Assembly (NCBI GenBank): GCA_902729315.2 | Contig: LR746268.1 | Location: forward strand, 465,001 to 529,000 | Origin: Spirodela intermedia | Lineage: Eukaryota > Streptophyta > Magnoliopsida > Alismatales > Araceae | Reading direction: 5' to 3' | DNA: 64,000 bases | Shown here: one piece after another, positions 22,400-34,655 of the stretch | How positions within the stretch are numbered: position 1 is the stretch's first letter | Layout of the letters: every line of letters starts with the position of its first letter | Made by a program: the position numbers and the translations under genes | Notes under the pieces: generated by a model | Seen by the model: only the letters and a program-made list of their open reading frames with translations | Database searches by the model: none | What the model was told of the DNA's origin: nothing

Positions 22400-24664
22400 A
22401 TGTCGATCTCCGGCGACTCCCGGCGGATTCTCCGCACAGCCATCTTCTCCAGGTTGCTGGTTTTCTCGCTGATGTGCCTGTGGAGGCTCCTCCTCCACCC
22501 CTACGACACCTCCGCCGCGCTCAACCCGCCCTGCCTCGGCGTCGCCACCGCCGGGGCACCGCCGCTGTGGCCCCGGGCGGCGGCGGCGATCGAGCGCAGC
22601 GTCGTCTGGGATGGGGTTCACTTCCTCCGGATCGCCGAGTGCGACTACGAGTACGAGCAGACGTTCGCCTTCTTCCCCGCACTCCCCGTCTTCATCTCCT
22701 TGCTGGCCCGCTCAGGTGGGAGGATTCTCCATTGATCTGGGGGTTCATCATCATCATCATGATCATCATCATCTTCTTCTTCTTCTTCTTCTTCTTCTTC
22801 TTCTTTCTTATTCTTCTTCTTCTGCTACTATTGGCAGTATTTGCTCCGCTGGTTCCATTATTAGGGTTCCGGGCGGTCTTGGCCCTGGCGGGCTACGCGC
22901 TGAACAACGCCGCGTTCCTGATCGCCGCCGTGTACTTCTACCGGTGAGCACGGAGATCTTCAGGGGTTTTCAGAGCTTTCTTTTTTTGTTGCCATGATCA
23001 GCGTCTTGACTGTTTCGGAGCTTGCAGATTATCCGTTCTTGTTCTCAGGGACGAGGCCGCCGCCTACCGAGCGTCGATGCTCTTCTGCTTCAACCCTGCC
23101 TCAGTCTTCTACTCCTCCATGTAATCTTCTCGCCGAAGACCTACCTCCAGATCCCAACTTCTCCGGTCACTAATGGCGTTCCTTGCCTCTCTCACACAGC
23201 TATTCGGAGAGTCTGTACGCCTGGTTTTCGCTGGGCGGGGTGTTCCACTTGCTTTCTGGGTCCAACGCCATGGCCGTGCTCCTGCTCGCCCTCTCTGGTT
23301 TGGTCAGATCCAACGGAGCTCTCAATGCCGGGTATTTATTCTTCCGGGATCTCCATCGGGCCACGGCCGCCATCTTGGGGAAGAAGCCACTTGCTGTGCG
23401 TCTGGTGCGTTGACCCGAGCGATCTTCAACGCCTCTTGTTTGCCCTGCTTCGAAGATTGGATGAATACTCACTGGGCAAAACGTTGACTGGATTGCGAAG
23501 TCTGAGCTGAAGGGGGTTGCGGCTGGAGGCTTGAAGATTGGCTGCGTGATGACTCCGCTGGTCTTCTTCCAGGCCTACGGGTACGCCAAGCTGTGCCTGG
23601 GGAGAGACCCCAAGGAGCGAAGACCTTGGTGCGGACCGGGGATTCCGCGGTTATACGGCTATGTCCAGAGCCATTACTGGTACTACTCGTTGACTTACCC
23701 CCCTTAGATTGACCCCTTGCCATTGCTGTTGTTTTCTTCTGATTCATCTTGATCTCGGTGGACTGCTTCTGTTCGCCTTGGTCGCTGCTGACCTCCTTCT
23801 CCTCGTTCTCGTCTTCTTCTTCCTCTGTTTCTTGATCTCTGCGGGCTGTTTCTCTGCATCTTGACGATCTCCTTCTTCATCTTCTGCTGCTGTTGCTTCT
23901 CTGCAGGGACGTTGGGTTTCTGAGATACTTTCAAGTGAAGCAATTACCTAACTTTCTCCTGGCGTCTCCGATGCTGCTGCTGGCAACCTGCTCGATCATG
24001 GAATACGTGAGACTGCGTCCCGAAGCCGTGCTCTCCTTGGGCCTCCGAGCGCCCGCCAAGGAAAGAAAGATAGCCGCCGCCACCTCTGCCATGCCCTCTG
24101 GAGAACCAATAGGTAGGTTTACCTTCATGAGACTTATATTGAATCTTGCCGATAGGTTAGCTATCTGTAAAGATGGGAGAAAATGGGAAGAGACGGAAAG
24201 GGGACCCACCCTCCGTTCACGGGGAGGGAGAGAGAGAGGGAGAAGACGTGGTAACCAACGCCTTCTCGAACTTGGCACAGAGGGGAACCCCGTGGTTCGA
24301 CAGAGGAGACATGGCGGGAGGGCGTTCCGCGGGTACTCCTCCCTCCTGGTCCTGCCCTTCGTCTACCATCTCGCTTTCATGGCAGCGGTGGCCTTCTTCG
24401 TCATGCACGTTCAGGTAGGTCACTGGGCTTCTCCCATGCTATGGCTTCTTGCAGGTGAAATGGTAGAACTCTGAGAGACCATGCTATTGCTTCTTGCAGG
24501 TAGCGACGCGGTTCCTGTCGGCCAGCCCTCCGATCTACTGGTTTGCCGCCGGCTACGTCGGTGGAGATCACGCCTCCTTGACCAGTCGCCTGATCGTGGT
24601 GTATTTCGCGACCTTCCTCCTCCTCGGCAGCCTCCTATTCTCAAACTTCTACCCTTTCACCTAG
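22400..24664 (+). CDS. PIGV: PIG-V, GPI mannosyltransferase 2, eight exons
   Basis: Coding exons: 22400-22715, 22838-22943, 23028-23120, 23200-23395 (or 23404), 23501-23679, 23907-24112, 24281-24414 and 24500-24664; about 464 aa. The enzyme adds the second mannose to the GPI anchor precursor from dolichol-phosphate mannose in the ER lumen. Family signatures are WDGVHFLRIAECDYEYEQ with FAFFP (catalytic loop with the acidic residue), FNPASVFYSSIYSESLYAWF, GLVRSNGALNAGY, FFQAYGYAKLC, RPWCGPGIPRLYGYVQSHYW, KQLPNFLLASP and the C-terminal FSNFYPFT. Many hydrophobic segments agree with a multi-pass GT-C enzyme. The exon 4/5 junction is the least sure: two donors and two acceptors give the same phase. 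Arabidopsis PIG-V is about 490 aa; the shorter hydrophilic loop near exon 6/7 explains most of the difference. The first intron carries a (CTT)n run. Confidence 0.94.
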
Positions 24665-24770
24665 CCAGATGCTCTCTTCTCAGATGATGGCAAACAATTA
24701 GAGAGAAGCAGAGAGAGAGAGAGATGATCTGCAGGGTCATCTCTCTCTAACCGAGGAGAGTGTTACCGGT

Positions 24771-26624
24771 TTATGCCGGAGGAGCCGTCACCTCTCTGCC
24801 GCCGGCGCCTGCCAGACCCTCCATGAGGGCGATGTAGGTGCCGTCATTTGGGCCGACGCCCTTGCTCCACATCTCCCTCAGGAGCTCCTCGGCGAGGTCG
24901 CCCTCCCCGCCGGCGCTCAGCCCTTGGATCAGCGCGTTGTAGGTGAGGACGGTGGGGTTGAATCCCCGGTGTAGCATCTCGTCCCGCAGCCGCAGGGCGT
25001 CCCCCACCGCCCCCCTCCGGCTGTACCCGCTGATTAGCGTGTTGTAGCTGACATGGTCAGGCTCGATCCCCCGATTCCTCATCTCCTCCAGAAGCTTTCG
25101 GGCCTCCTCGACCTTACCCGCCAGGCAGAGCCCCCTCATCAGGGAGTTGAAAGTGATCTCGTCCGGGGTGACATGCCGCCGCTCCATCTCCGCAACCAGC
25201 TCGAAGGCCCTCTCCGGCCTGCCGCCGCTGCAGAAGCCGTCGATCAGGGCGTTGAACATGACGGCGTCTGGTGCGAGGCCGCTCTCGATGGCTGCCCGGA
25301 ACAGTCTGTGGGCCTCCTCTACCCGCTTCCTCCGCGAGAGGCCGTAGATCAGGGAGGTGTAGGTCACCGCCGTGGGTCGGAGCCGTCTTGCAGACATTTC
25401 CTCGAACAGGTGGAAGGCTCTCTCGACGTTCCCCGCTCGGCTGCACCCGTTGATGAGAATGTTGTACGTGACGGCGTCCGCGGCGAGCTTCTTCTTCTCC
25501 ATCTCTTCGACCAGACGATCCGCCTCCGCGTTCCTCCTCTCCATGAGCAAGGCGTGGAGGAGCATGTTGTAGGTGGCGACCGTCGGATCGATGCCCCTCG
25601 CCTCCATCTTCGTACGGTAGGCGAACGCAGTCTCCAGATCCCCCTTGTTGCAGAAGCCGTCAATCAGCGCGTTGAAGGTGACCGCGGTCGGCGCAGCGCT
25701 GCTCTCCTCCATCTCGGAGAACATGGCCGAAGCTTCCTCGAGTTTCCCACGCTTGCAGAGCCCCGATATGAGGATCCCAAAGGTGTACGAGTCGGGGCTG
25801 ATCCCCTTCTCCCTCATGGAGTCCAGGATTTCCAGGCCGATATCGACTCGCCCCCGTTCACAGTGGCCATGGATGATGGTGTTGTAGGTCACGGCCGTCG
25901 GCCGGACGCCGGAGGACTCCATGATCTGTAGGAAGGCCACCGCCTTCCTGAGCTTCCCTTCCTTGCAGAGCACGTTGATCATGATGTTGAACGTGGCGGT
26001 GTTCGACTGGATCTTCATCCTGAACATCTCTGCGTAGAGCCGCCACGCGCTCCCTAATCTGTTCGTCCTCAGGAAGGCGCTGAGCAGGCCGTTGCAGATC
26101 TCGATCTTCGGCCGCGCGCCGGTCTCCTTCACGAAGTAGAAGGCCTCTAGCGCCTCCTCAGGCTTGCCGGACTCCCAGAGGGCCCTGAGCAGGAGCTCGA
26201 AGACCGGCAGAGCGCCATCCGCCGACTCCATGGCGGCAGCGACAAGCGATTCGAAGAGTTCGGGGCCGCTCTGGATCTTCCCGCCGGCGATGGCCTGCTT
26301 GAGGAGGTCCAGCGCGGGGAGCGCCTCACCGAGGCCCGCGAGCTCGGAAGCAGCGGCGGAGAGAGAGGAAAGCTCGAGGCGGTCGAGGCCGATCCTCTGC
26401 AAGAAGGTAGGGATGAGGCGGGGGTGCGGGCGGAGCCTCCGGATGACGGTGGTTACGAGCGGCGGGGTGAGAGCTGGGACGGCTGCCTCCACCGCGTCCC
26501 ATCGGGAGCCGAGAACGGACTCGACTACGGAGTTCTCGAGGGAACTGGCGGTGGCGTACTCCACCGGCGAGGAGCCGCAGAGATAGAACGCGGCAGACGG
26601 CCGCAACGATCTGAAAATCTTCAT
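24771..26624 (-). CDS. P-class PPR protein, At2g15630-like, 617 aa
   Basis: Intronless frame of 617 codons. After an N-terminal region that may be a mitochondrial targeting sequence there are about twelve to thirteen 35-residue PPR motifs of pure P type (for example TFNIMINVLCKEGKLRKAVA, TYNTIIHGHCERGRVDIGLE, TFNALIDGFCNKGDLETAFA). I see no E or DYW extension. AEMFRMKI, GYSRRGAVGDALRLRDEM and the general line-up closely follow Arabidopsis At2g15630. PPR proteins bind organellar RNA and aid its processing, stability or translation; the target here is unknown. The stop codon lies 106 bp from the PIG-V stop codon on the opposite strand. The 5' 300 bp and the promoter are duplicated at 31726-32160. 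Confidence 0.95.
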   Translation of the reverse strand: MKIFRSLRPSAAFYLCGSSPVEYATASSLENSVVESVLGSRWDAVEAAVPALTPPLVTTVIRRLRPHPRLIPTFLQRIGLDRLELSSLSAAASELAGLGEALPALDLLKQAIAGGKIQSGPELFESLVAAAMESADGALPVFELLLRALWESGKPEEALEAFYFVKETGARPKIEICNGLLSAFLRTNRLGSAWRLYAEMFRMKIQSNTATFNIMINVLCKEGKLRKAVAFLQIMESSGVRPTAVTYNTIIHGHCERGRVDIGLEILDSMREKGISPDSYTFGILISGLCKRGKLEEASAMFSEMEESSAAPTAVTFNALIDGFCNKGDLETAFAYRTKMEARGIDPTVATYNMLLHALLMERRNAEADRLVEEMEKKKLAADAVTYNILINGCSRAGNVERAFHLFEEMSARRLRPTAVTYTSLIYGLSRRKRVEEAHRLFRAAIESGLAPDAVMFNALIDGFCSGGRPERAFELVAEMERRHVTPDEITFNSLMRGLCLAGKVEEARKLLEEMRNRGIEPDHVSYNTLISGYSRRGAVGDALRLRDEMLHRGFNPTVLTYNALIQGLSAGGEGDLAEELLREMWSKGVGPNDGTYIALMEGLAGAGGREVTAPPA

Positions 26625-26910
26625 CCTTTCTTTCTCCTTCCCAGTTCCAAATCAGTATGGTCCTTATTTATAGTCTCCAGAACGGGCTTCAGGGCAGGCC
26701 CTTATAAAGCTTCGGCCAAGTCCAAAAGCCCATCGATACGTCATCCAACTTTCAAAGATGAGGGGTGGTGAGATTAGATATTTTCCCTCAAATATAATAA
26801 CTAATATCGATATATTTACCATGGTTTTTTCGGCAATTATAATTTTCGTGGTATGATGAGTTTACATGCATAGTGACAGTGAGAGAGAGAGAGAGACATA
26901 GAGGGGGGGG

Positions 26911-26964
<54 letters not shown>

Positions 26965-27150
26965 GTGAGAGAGGGATTGTCAGCCATGATTTAGGATCAT
27001 CAGGCGGACCTCTTAGATGACCAACGAAGTCCTTGCGCCCGCTGATTACCTCTTCCTTCATCTCTTCGTTTTTCCATAGATGTGGAGAGAGAGGGAGAGA
27101 GAGAGAGACGTAGAGTGATGTGAGCAAGAAAACTGTCCATAGATAGAGAG
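26321..27150. repeat. Duplicated block 1, copy at PPR side
   Basis: Covers the first 300 bp of the PPR gene, its promoter, a (GA)n tract (26881-26957) and a thioredoxin last-exon fragment. It matches 31726-32530 in the same orientation, with an offset of about 5375-5405 bp, apart from gaps and GA length. Examples of shared words: GAGCTGGGACGGCTGCCTC (26471 / 31846), AGTCTCCAGAACGGGCTTC, CGTTATCCAACTTTCA-type promoter words, and TAGGATCATC (26992 / 32371). Confidence 0.9.
26978..27079 (-). pseudogene. Fragment of thioredoxin last exon
   Basis: On the minus strand the frame LWKNEEMKEEVISGRKDF matches the final exon [18 protein letters not shown] of the intact WCRKC thioredoxin at 32359-32457, then drifts out of the family frame (lost VIEEVREMI). 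No other thioredoxin exon is near, so this is a dead partial copy produced by duplication block 1. Confidence 0.85.
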
Positions 27151-27375
27151 AGAGAAAAAGAGACGTAGACTTACAAGCAGAGTTATGTGAACGAAAAATC
27201 ATAACATAAACTTACGACGTATATATATATATACATACATATATGAAAGAGAGACATATAGTGAAGTGGGAAAATCATAACATAGGCTAACAATAGATAG
27301 AGAGAGAGAGGGAGACATCGACTTACAAGTAAAGTTATGTGAGTGAGAAATCATAACATAGACTGACGATCTCTC
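27106..27375. repeat. Four-copy minisatellite from a thioredoxin intron
   Basis: Units of roughly 50-90 bp with AGACGTAGACTTACAAGCAG, AGTTATGTGAACGAAAAATC and ATAACATAAACTTACGA, near 27108, 27160, 27252 and 27313. The intact thioredoxin gene holds one such unit (32478-32535) in its last intron, so the unit has multiplied in the pseudogene copy. (GA)n and (TA)n runs lie between and after the units. Confidence 0.75.
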
Positions 27376-27459
27376 TCTCTCTATATATATAAATATAGAG
27401 AGAGAGAGAAAGAGAGAGGGAGAGAGAGAGAGAGAGTAAGCATAAGACAATGAAGAAGA

Positions 27460-30300
27460 AGAAAACAATAAGTAGGTCAGCTCAAGCAGTAAATGAATAA
27501 TAGTAGGTCTTTGCCTATTAGGGTTTCTCCTTAGGCAAATTAGGGTATCTGTAGGCTTGAAAGACAACGAGTGGAGCCAAAACACAAGTAGACTATTAGA
27601 TTCTAGACGCAACCTCCTTTACTAAAGACTTCAATTCGAGGTAGCAAAGAGAAAAACATCACATCTAGTGAGTATTCATTTTACTTCATAAACTATAGGT
27701 TTTATATCATAGCTCAAAGTTACAGAATTGGGCAACCAAGAGCTCTAAAGATTGCCCCCTAGATGTAAACAAAATTACTTCTTCCTCAAGGTGGTAGCTG
27801 AGGCCCAATAGAGAGACCAGAAGAGAAATTACTCAATATTGAGAGCTCCATTGGATTTGACAAAATTATAATGGACAATAGGAGCACAACCATGATGTTA
27901 GATCTAGAGAGCATATGGAATACATGAGATATTTATGACCCCCTATCATTCACATTAGAGATGAGCATGACTATCACATGGAAGAGTCAATTATTGACAA
28001 TGAGTCCATTTTATGATGAGAAATGTATGTTCGTAGTGATGATGGAAGTTGATTCAGGTGTTGATATTAGATCATCAACTAAGCAAATATGCAAATATGT
28101 GCATTTCTCTACACTTAGGCACTTGCTTGTAGTTTAGGAAGTCACAAACATATTCACTCATGACATCATACAATTACATGACATTCTAATCTTGATCCTC
28201 ACTAATCGAGATCATGTTCATAAGTATATTCTAAAAAGTATTAATCAAAATTCAAAGGGTCACTCTATGTCAGACAAACTTATATCATCTACAAATCATT
28301 TTTCAAATAGAAGTTGTGAATCACAAAATCAAAATCTATCCTCAATGCTTCACCAACAATTGTTCTTGATAATTGTGCAATTTCGTATGAACAAAATTTT
28401 GGTATAATACAAACTTTCATTTTTCTATAGGCACTAAACTATTTATGGGAGATACTTGATATTCTTCTTTTGGTATGACACAACCTACAAGATTGGGTGA
28501 CGTAGATTAGCAACTACAAGATCAAAATGTCACTACCAACTAACTCAAACACTATCTCATAAGTTTAAGTTCAATGAAAGCCTATATTAACAAAAAACAT
28601 CATGGTATGGAGGTTGTTGTAAGTAATCTTGTCTATCTTCAGCCAAAGTCCCTTTTGAGGTCCTAGAAAAAGTTGAACTGATCACCATGTGACTACCCTG
28701 TCCACTCATCATGAGCATTTATTATATGTTCTACATGTTGCAGTTCAAAAGGAGCAATTTAGACTATTATTATTGAATGACTTAAATGGTGTCAATGTCT
28801 TAATCAAATGAAAGGATCTTCTAGACTCAGAGACCATGTGAGAATCAACTAAAAGTATTAAATAATAATTTCCTAATTTTCACCTAGTTAATAGTGAATG
28901 TTTTAAGGGGGAGTATTGATGAGATATTCACAACCCCCTATCGTCTACTTTGTAGACTAACCTAATAGCTATGTGAAAGAGTTTGTTGGTCTCTAAATAG
29001 ATAGATGAATGAAGAAGAAGAAGGGGGAGGGGAGGAATTATTTTTTATTGAATTAAGTATAATAAATTTTATTTTATTTATATATTAATATTTCACTTAA
29101 TAAATTAATATATAAATATGAAGTTTTTTTTTTTTTTTTGTGAACATTGGATTTTATAATGGTTAATCAAACTAATTTAACTTATATCCACTTCCAAGGA
29201 ATCTCCTTCAGTTCTACTATTTCACCACCAAAGTACACTTGATTTTACTAGGATCAAGAAGCCTTTATATTACCAAATTTAGTAAACTTGTGATCACTAC
29301 TTAGAACCCTAACTTTAACGCCCTTAAAATTTCTCATTATCAGCATTCCAAAGGTGCTTCAACAACTAAAGTGACAATGTTATTGGCACATTATATGTGT
29401 CTTAACCAATCTACATCACAACTTCTTTGAATTGATCTAATCTTACTTTTAGGTCTTTGAGATTTGAGAGGGGTGGTGAAGAAGAGAAACACCATTTAAA
29501 GTAGTTACCACTGTCTAAAATTTGTCTAATTTTTCATTGCCCTAATTTGAGAAAAATTCTTATTTTATGGTGAAGTTGAATTGTTTCTTTTTTATCTTGA
29601 TCATTTTTACTACTTAGGCTTAAGTGGGTTTAGTGAGTCACACAAGTTTTGAAAAATACAAAAGTGTAATTGTAAAACTTGTAAAGATCATAGCTCTTTG
29701 AATATTATGAATTTTGATCACAGTTAATACTTTCTCTAAAATTTATTACATTCAACACTTAATCAAGATATATTTCTAATAGTTACTCACATGCTTATAT
29801 TAATGAAGTCATTTAATTGAAAAATAACAATTCTAAGACTCATGATAGTCTCTTAGTCGTTGCATTAAGATATGTCAAATTTAAATTTTATAAAATTTAA
29901 TTTGCTTTAAGATAAATTAAGTAATCATGGTGAGTTCAAGTCTAATCCACAAGGAAGATAACAAATGATGATAATTTATTCTGTTCTCTAAATAAATATA
30001 AATCTAAGTTTAAAAAATAAAATAAAATTATGAAATAAATAATGGAGAGAGAGAGAGTAAATTAGATATTATGTGCTCACTCAACTCTAACCAACTCCTC
30101 CCTTCCGTTGTAACTATTGAATCATTTAATCTATAGTAAAATAAGAAAATAAATTTAATTAACATAATTTATGGATAATAAGGAAAATAAGAGAGAAGAG
30201 AGATGAGAGAGAGGAAAAATAGAGTGCATCAAGGGAGAGGAGATTAAAGTTAACATGCCCATTATAATGAAATCAATTAGCAAAGATCTATCTCATTATC
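27460..30300. other. AT-rich spacer with weak LTR-element traces
   Basis: No intact ORF. Two similar stretches, near 27921 (GAGATATTTATGACCCCCTATC) and 28917 (GAGATATTCACAACCCCC plus TATC), may be heads of LTRs. The second is preceded by a polypurine run TTTTAAGGGGGAG, as expected in front of a 3' LTR. The evidence is thin and the element, if real, is very decayed. Confidence 0.35.
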
Positions 30301-30837
30301 AACTTTGATTATGAACAACAATATGGTTATTTCTTGAATATTAAATTTTCCCTTGGGTTTCAAGAAGAATGTCACCAACAAGTTCATGTATGGTATGGAG
30401 TTGATCCATTCAACACCATGGCATTTGCCACCAAGATGATGACATCAAAGTTTTTAAGAAATTTCAAACCAAACCAAGGCACAAAAATAATTTATATTCT
30501 ACACATTTCAATTTTTGAGGATAAATACTTGGGAGAAATTTCAAGATATGTTTTGAATAAATATTAAAAATTACATGGTTATCTACTAGACTATAAACCA
30601 AGACCAAATATTGTGAAGTCAATGTTAGCCAATTTTTTTGAAGTTTTGACTCTACTTAGCTACAAGACATTGAGGATATTAGAAGTCTTCTTATAATTTT
30701 CATCTTGACTAAAAAATTAATTGATTTTTCACCTCAATTTGCCACCAAATGTGTTTCTTGTATATCAATTTTCTTGTGAAGTACTACAAATGTGTTTCTC
30801 AATTTCTTTGTATCTTATCATATCAAACAATTACTAT

Positions 30838-31711
30838 TGGGTAGTTGATTCAAGAACATTAAGATAGATATGTTCAAATGCAAATTACTTCATCTCATCA
30901 TGATTAATATGAAATTCAAGAGTCACATTACCCAATAGTGTGCACATAGTAGTCAACCTATAAGATGATGTGAAGTTAAATTCCTAATTGATCATCAAAG
31001 ATGTCTTATTTGCCCTTGAATTTAAATTTAATCTATTGAGGGGCAATAGACTCATAGGTTCACATCCATTTCTTTCATCACCATTTTGTGATTTAAGATG
31101 ACTCTCATAAGATAATGTTTAGCAAGGTAGCAGAGTTTAGGACCTTTATATTTTGGAGTCAATAAATTTATCTACATTGGCTGATCGCAAAATTATTCAT
31201 GTTTCTACTAACAATGTTTCAATTGAAATTTGACATAAAAGGTTGTGACATCCATCATTGAAGGTTTTTGATGTGATAAAGAATCACTTATCTTTCGATG
31301 GTCCTTCTGAGACCAAGCCATGTTGCATTTGTATCTTAGAAAAACAAAAACATTTACATTTTTTTAGCCACAACAATATACCTTAACATCAGTTTGAACT
31401 AGAACATTTTGATATTTAGATACTTTTTTAAATTTGATCCAATATTCAATATTTTCTTACATTTCTGAATGACTCTAGTCGCTTTACTTCGGTCTTTCTT
31501 ACGAATCACGAATTTAATGCCACATTTATCATTCCAAAATCTTTTAACATGATTTATAGTTAGTATAGACGCAAGCTCAAATAATTCAGATCTGATAATG
31601 CTAAAGAACTTCTCTTTAATGAGTTATTTAATAAACATGGTATGTGACATCAATTCTCTTGCATGTCATGCATGTCCCCAACAAAATTATGTGGCCAAGC
31701 GCAAATATCCT
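30838..31711 (+). mobile_element. Decayed Ty1/copia pol fragment
   Basis: Read with stops and frameshifts, three copia landmarks come in the right order. A protease-like WVVDSRTLR*ICSNANYF lies at 30838, with the usual DSGA changed to DSRT. The GAG-pre-integrase zinc region HPSLKVFDVIKNHL...CCICILEKQ lies at about 31240-31425, with TGA at 31246 where Gly is usual. The integrase words FRSDNAKELLFNELFNKHG and PQQNYVAKRKY lie at 31546-31711. The similarity stops where the PPR fragment begins. The region 30300-30838 may be its gag but is not recognisable. Confidence 0.8.
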
Positions 31712-31725
31712 GGGGGGGGGGGGAG

Positions 31726-32016
31726 GCGCCTCGCCGAGGCCCCCGACGGAGAGGAAAGCTCGTGGCGGTCGAGACCGATCCTCTGCAAGAGTGTAGGGAT
31801 GAGACTTGGCCGAGGGCGGAGCCCGCGGACGCGACGGCGGGGTGAGAGCTGGGACGGCTGCCTCTACCGCGTCCCATCAGGAGGCGAGAACGGAATCCAC
31901 GACTAAGTTCTCGAGGGAACAGGTGACCCCGCCGCTGGTGGCGGCGAACTCCGCCGGTGAGTAGCTGCAGAGATGGAACGCACGGCAAACAGCCTCAATG
32001 GCCTGAAGATCTTCAT
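31726..32016 (-). pseudogene. PPR 5' fragment, dead copy
   Basis: Copy of the first 300 bp of the PPR gene at 26321-26624. The start codon is kept (32016-32014) and MKIFRPLR still resembles MKIFRSLR, but the frame shifts at once and ends in RSSPPPAAGSPVPSRT. It is cut off on its 5'-coordinate side at a run of twelve G that joins it to the copia integrase. The promoter copy continues to about 32200 and includes a TATA-like TATTTATAG at 32054. Confidence 0.9.
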
Positions 32017-32302
32017 TTTGTCTCCCTGCTCAGTCCTAAGCGGTGAGCGGCCGATATTTATAGGGCCGAGTTCGGAAGAAAGTCTCCAGAACGGGCTTCG
32101 GGCTGGGCTCTTATAATGTTCCGGCCCAGCTCCAAAGCCCATTGACACGTTATCCAACTTTCATAGTTCAGGGTGGTGAGATGAGATATTTTTCCCCGAA
32201 TACAATAACAAATTTCCATAAATTTTTAGTGCTTTTGTCAGCAATTATATTTTTTTTGGTATGACGATGTACATGCACTGTGAGAGAAGAGAGAGAGAGA
32301 GA

Positions 32303-32346
<44 letters not shown>

Positions 32347-32358
32347 AGAGGGGGCTTG

Positions 32359-34143
<1,785 letters not shown>

Positions 34144-34594
34144 CTTCTTTTTCCTCCTCCCTCTCTTCTTCTTCTTCCTTCTTCCGTTGATATTTCAGGC
34201 CCTGGGAGATATTTTCCCTCTTGATATTTTCAAGTTGATTTCTTTTCTATCTTCTTCGACGTAGCGGGACCCGCTGAGAGGGGGGAGAGAGAGAGAGAGC
34301 GGCTTATCCAAAAGCGAAGGCCGGCCGTGGACGAGAGAAAAAGAAAATCGGACAAGTTCGGGTTTCGGCTAGAATCCTGAAAAGATCCGAACTTACGCCC
34401 CCAGCAGTAGACATCGTAGGATCCGATAGGATACCCTTTACGCATTTTTTCGAAAAATGTAAAATGATCCACTAGTAGACATTAGATAAAACTTTGAGCG
34501 AGATGTAATAAATAATGAACATTTTATTTTCTTAGTTATTAAGATATTTTTATAAGGTCTAAATGTGAAATAGTAGGCAATTAGAGGCCCACCC

Positions 34595-34655
<61 letters not shown>

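Noticed and set aside
22144-22947. 267-codon + strand ORF overlapping PIG-V
   Set aside because: Wrong frame through exons and intron of PIG-V; only its end coincides with exon 2.
25053-25931. 292-codon + strand ORF across the PPR gene
   Set aside because: Antisense shadow of the PPR repeats, with repetitive composition and no family signature.
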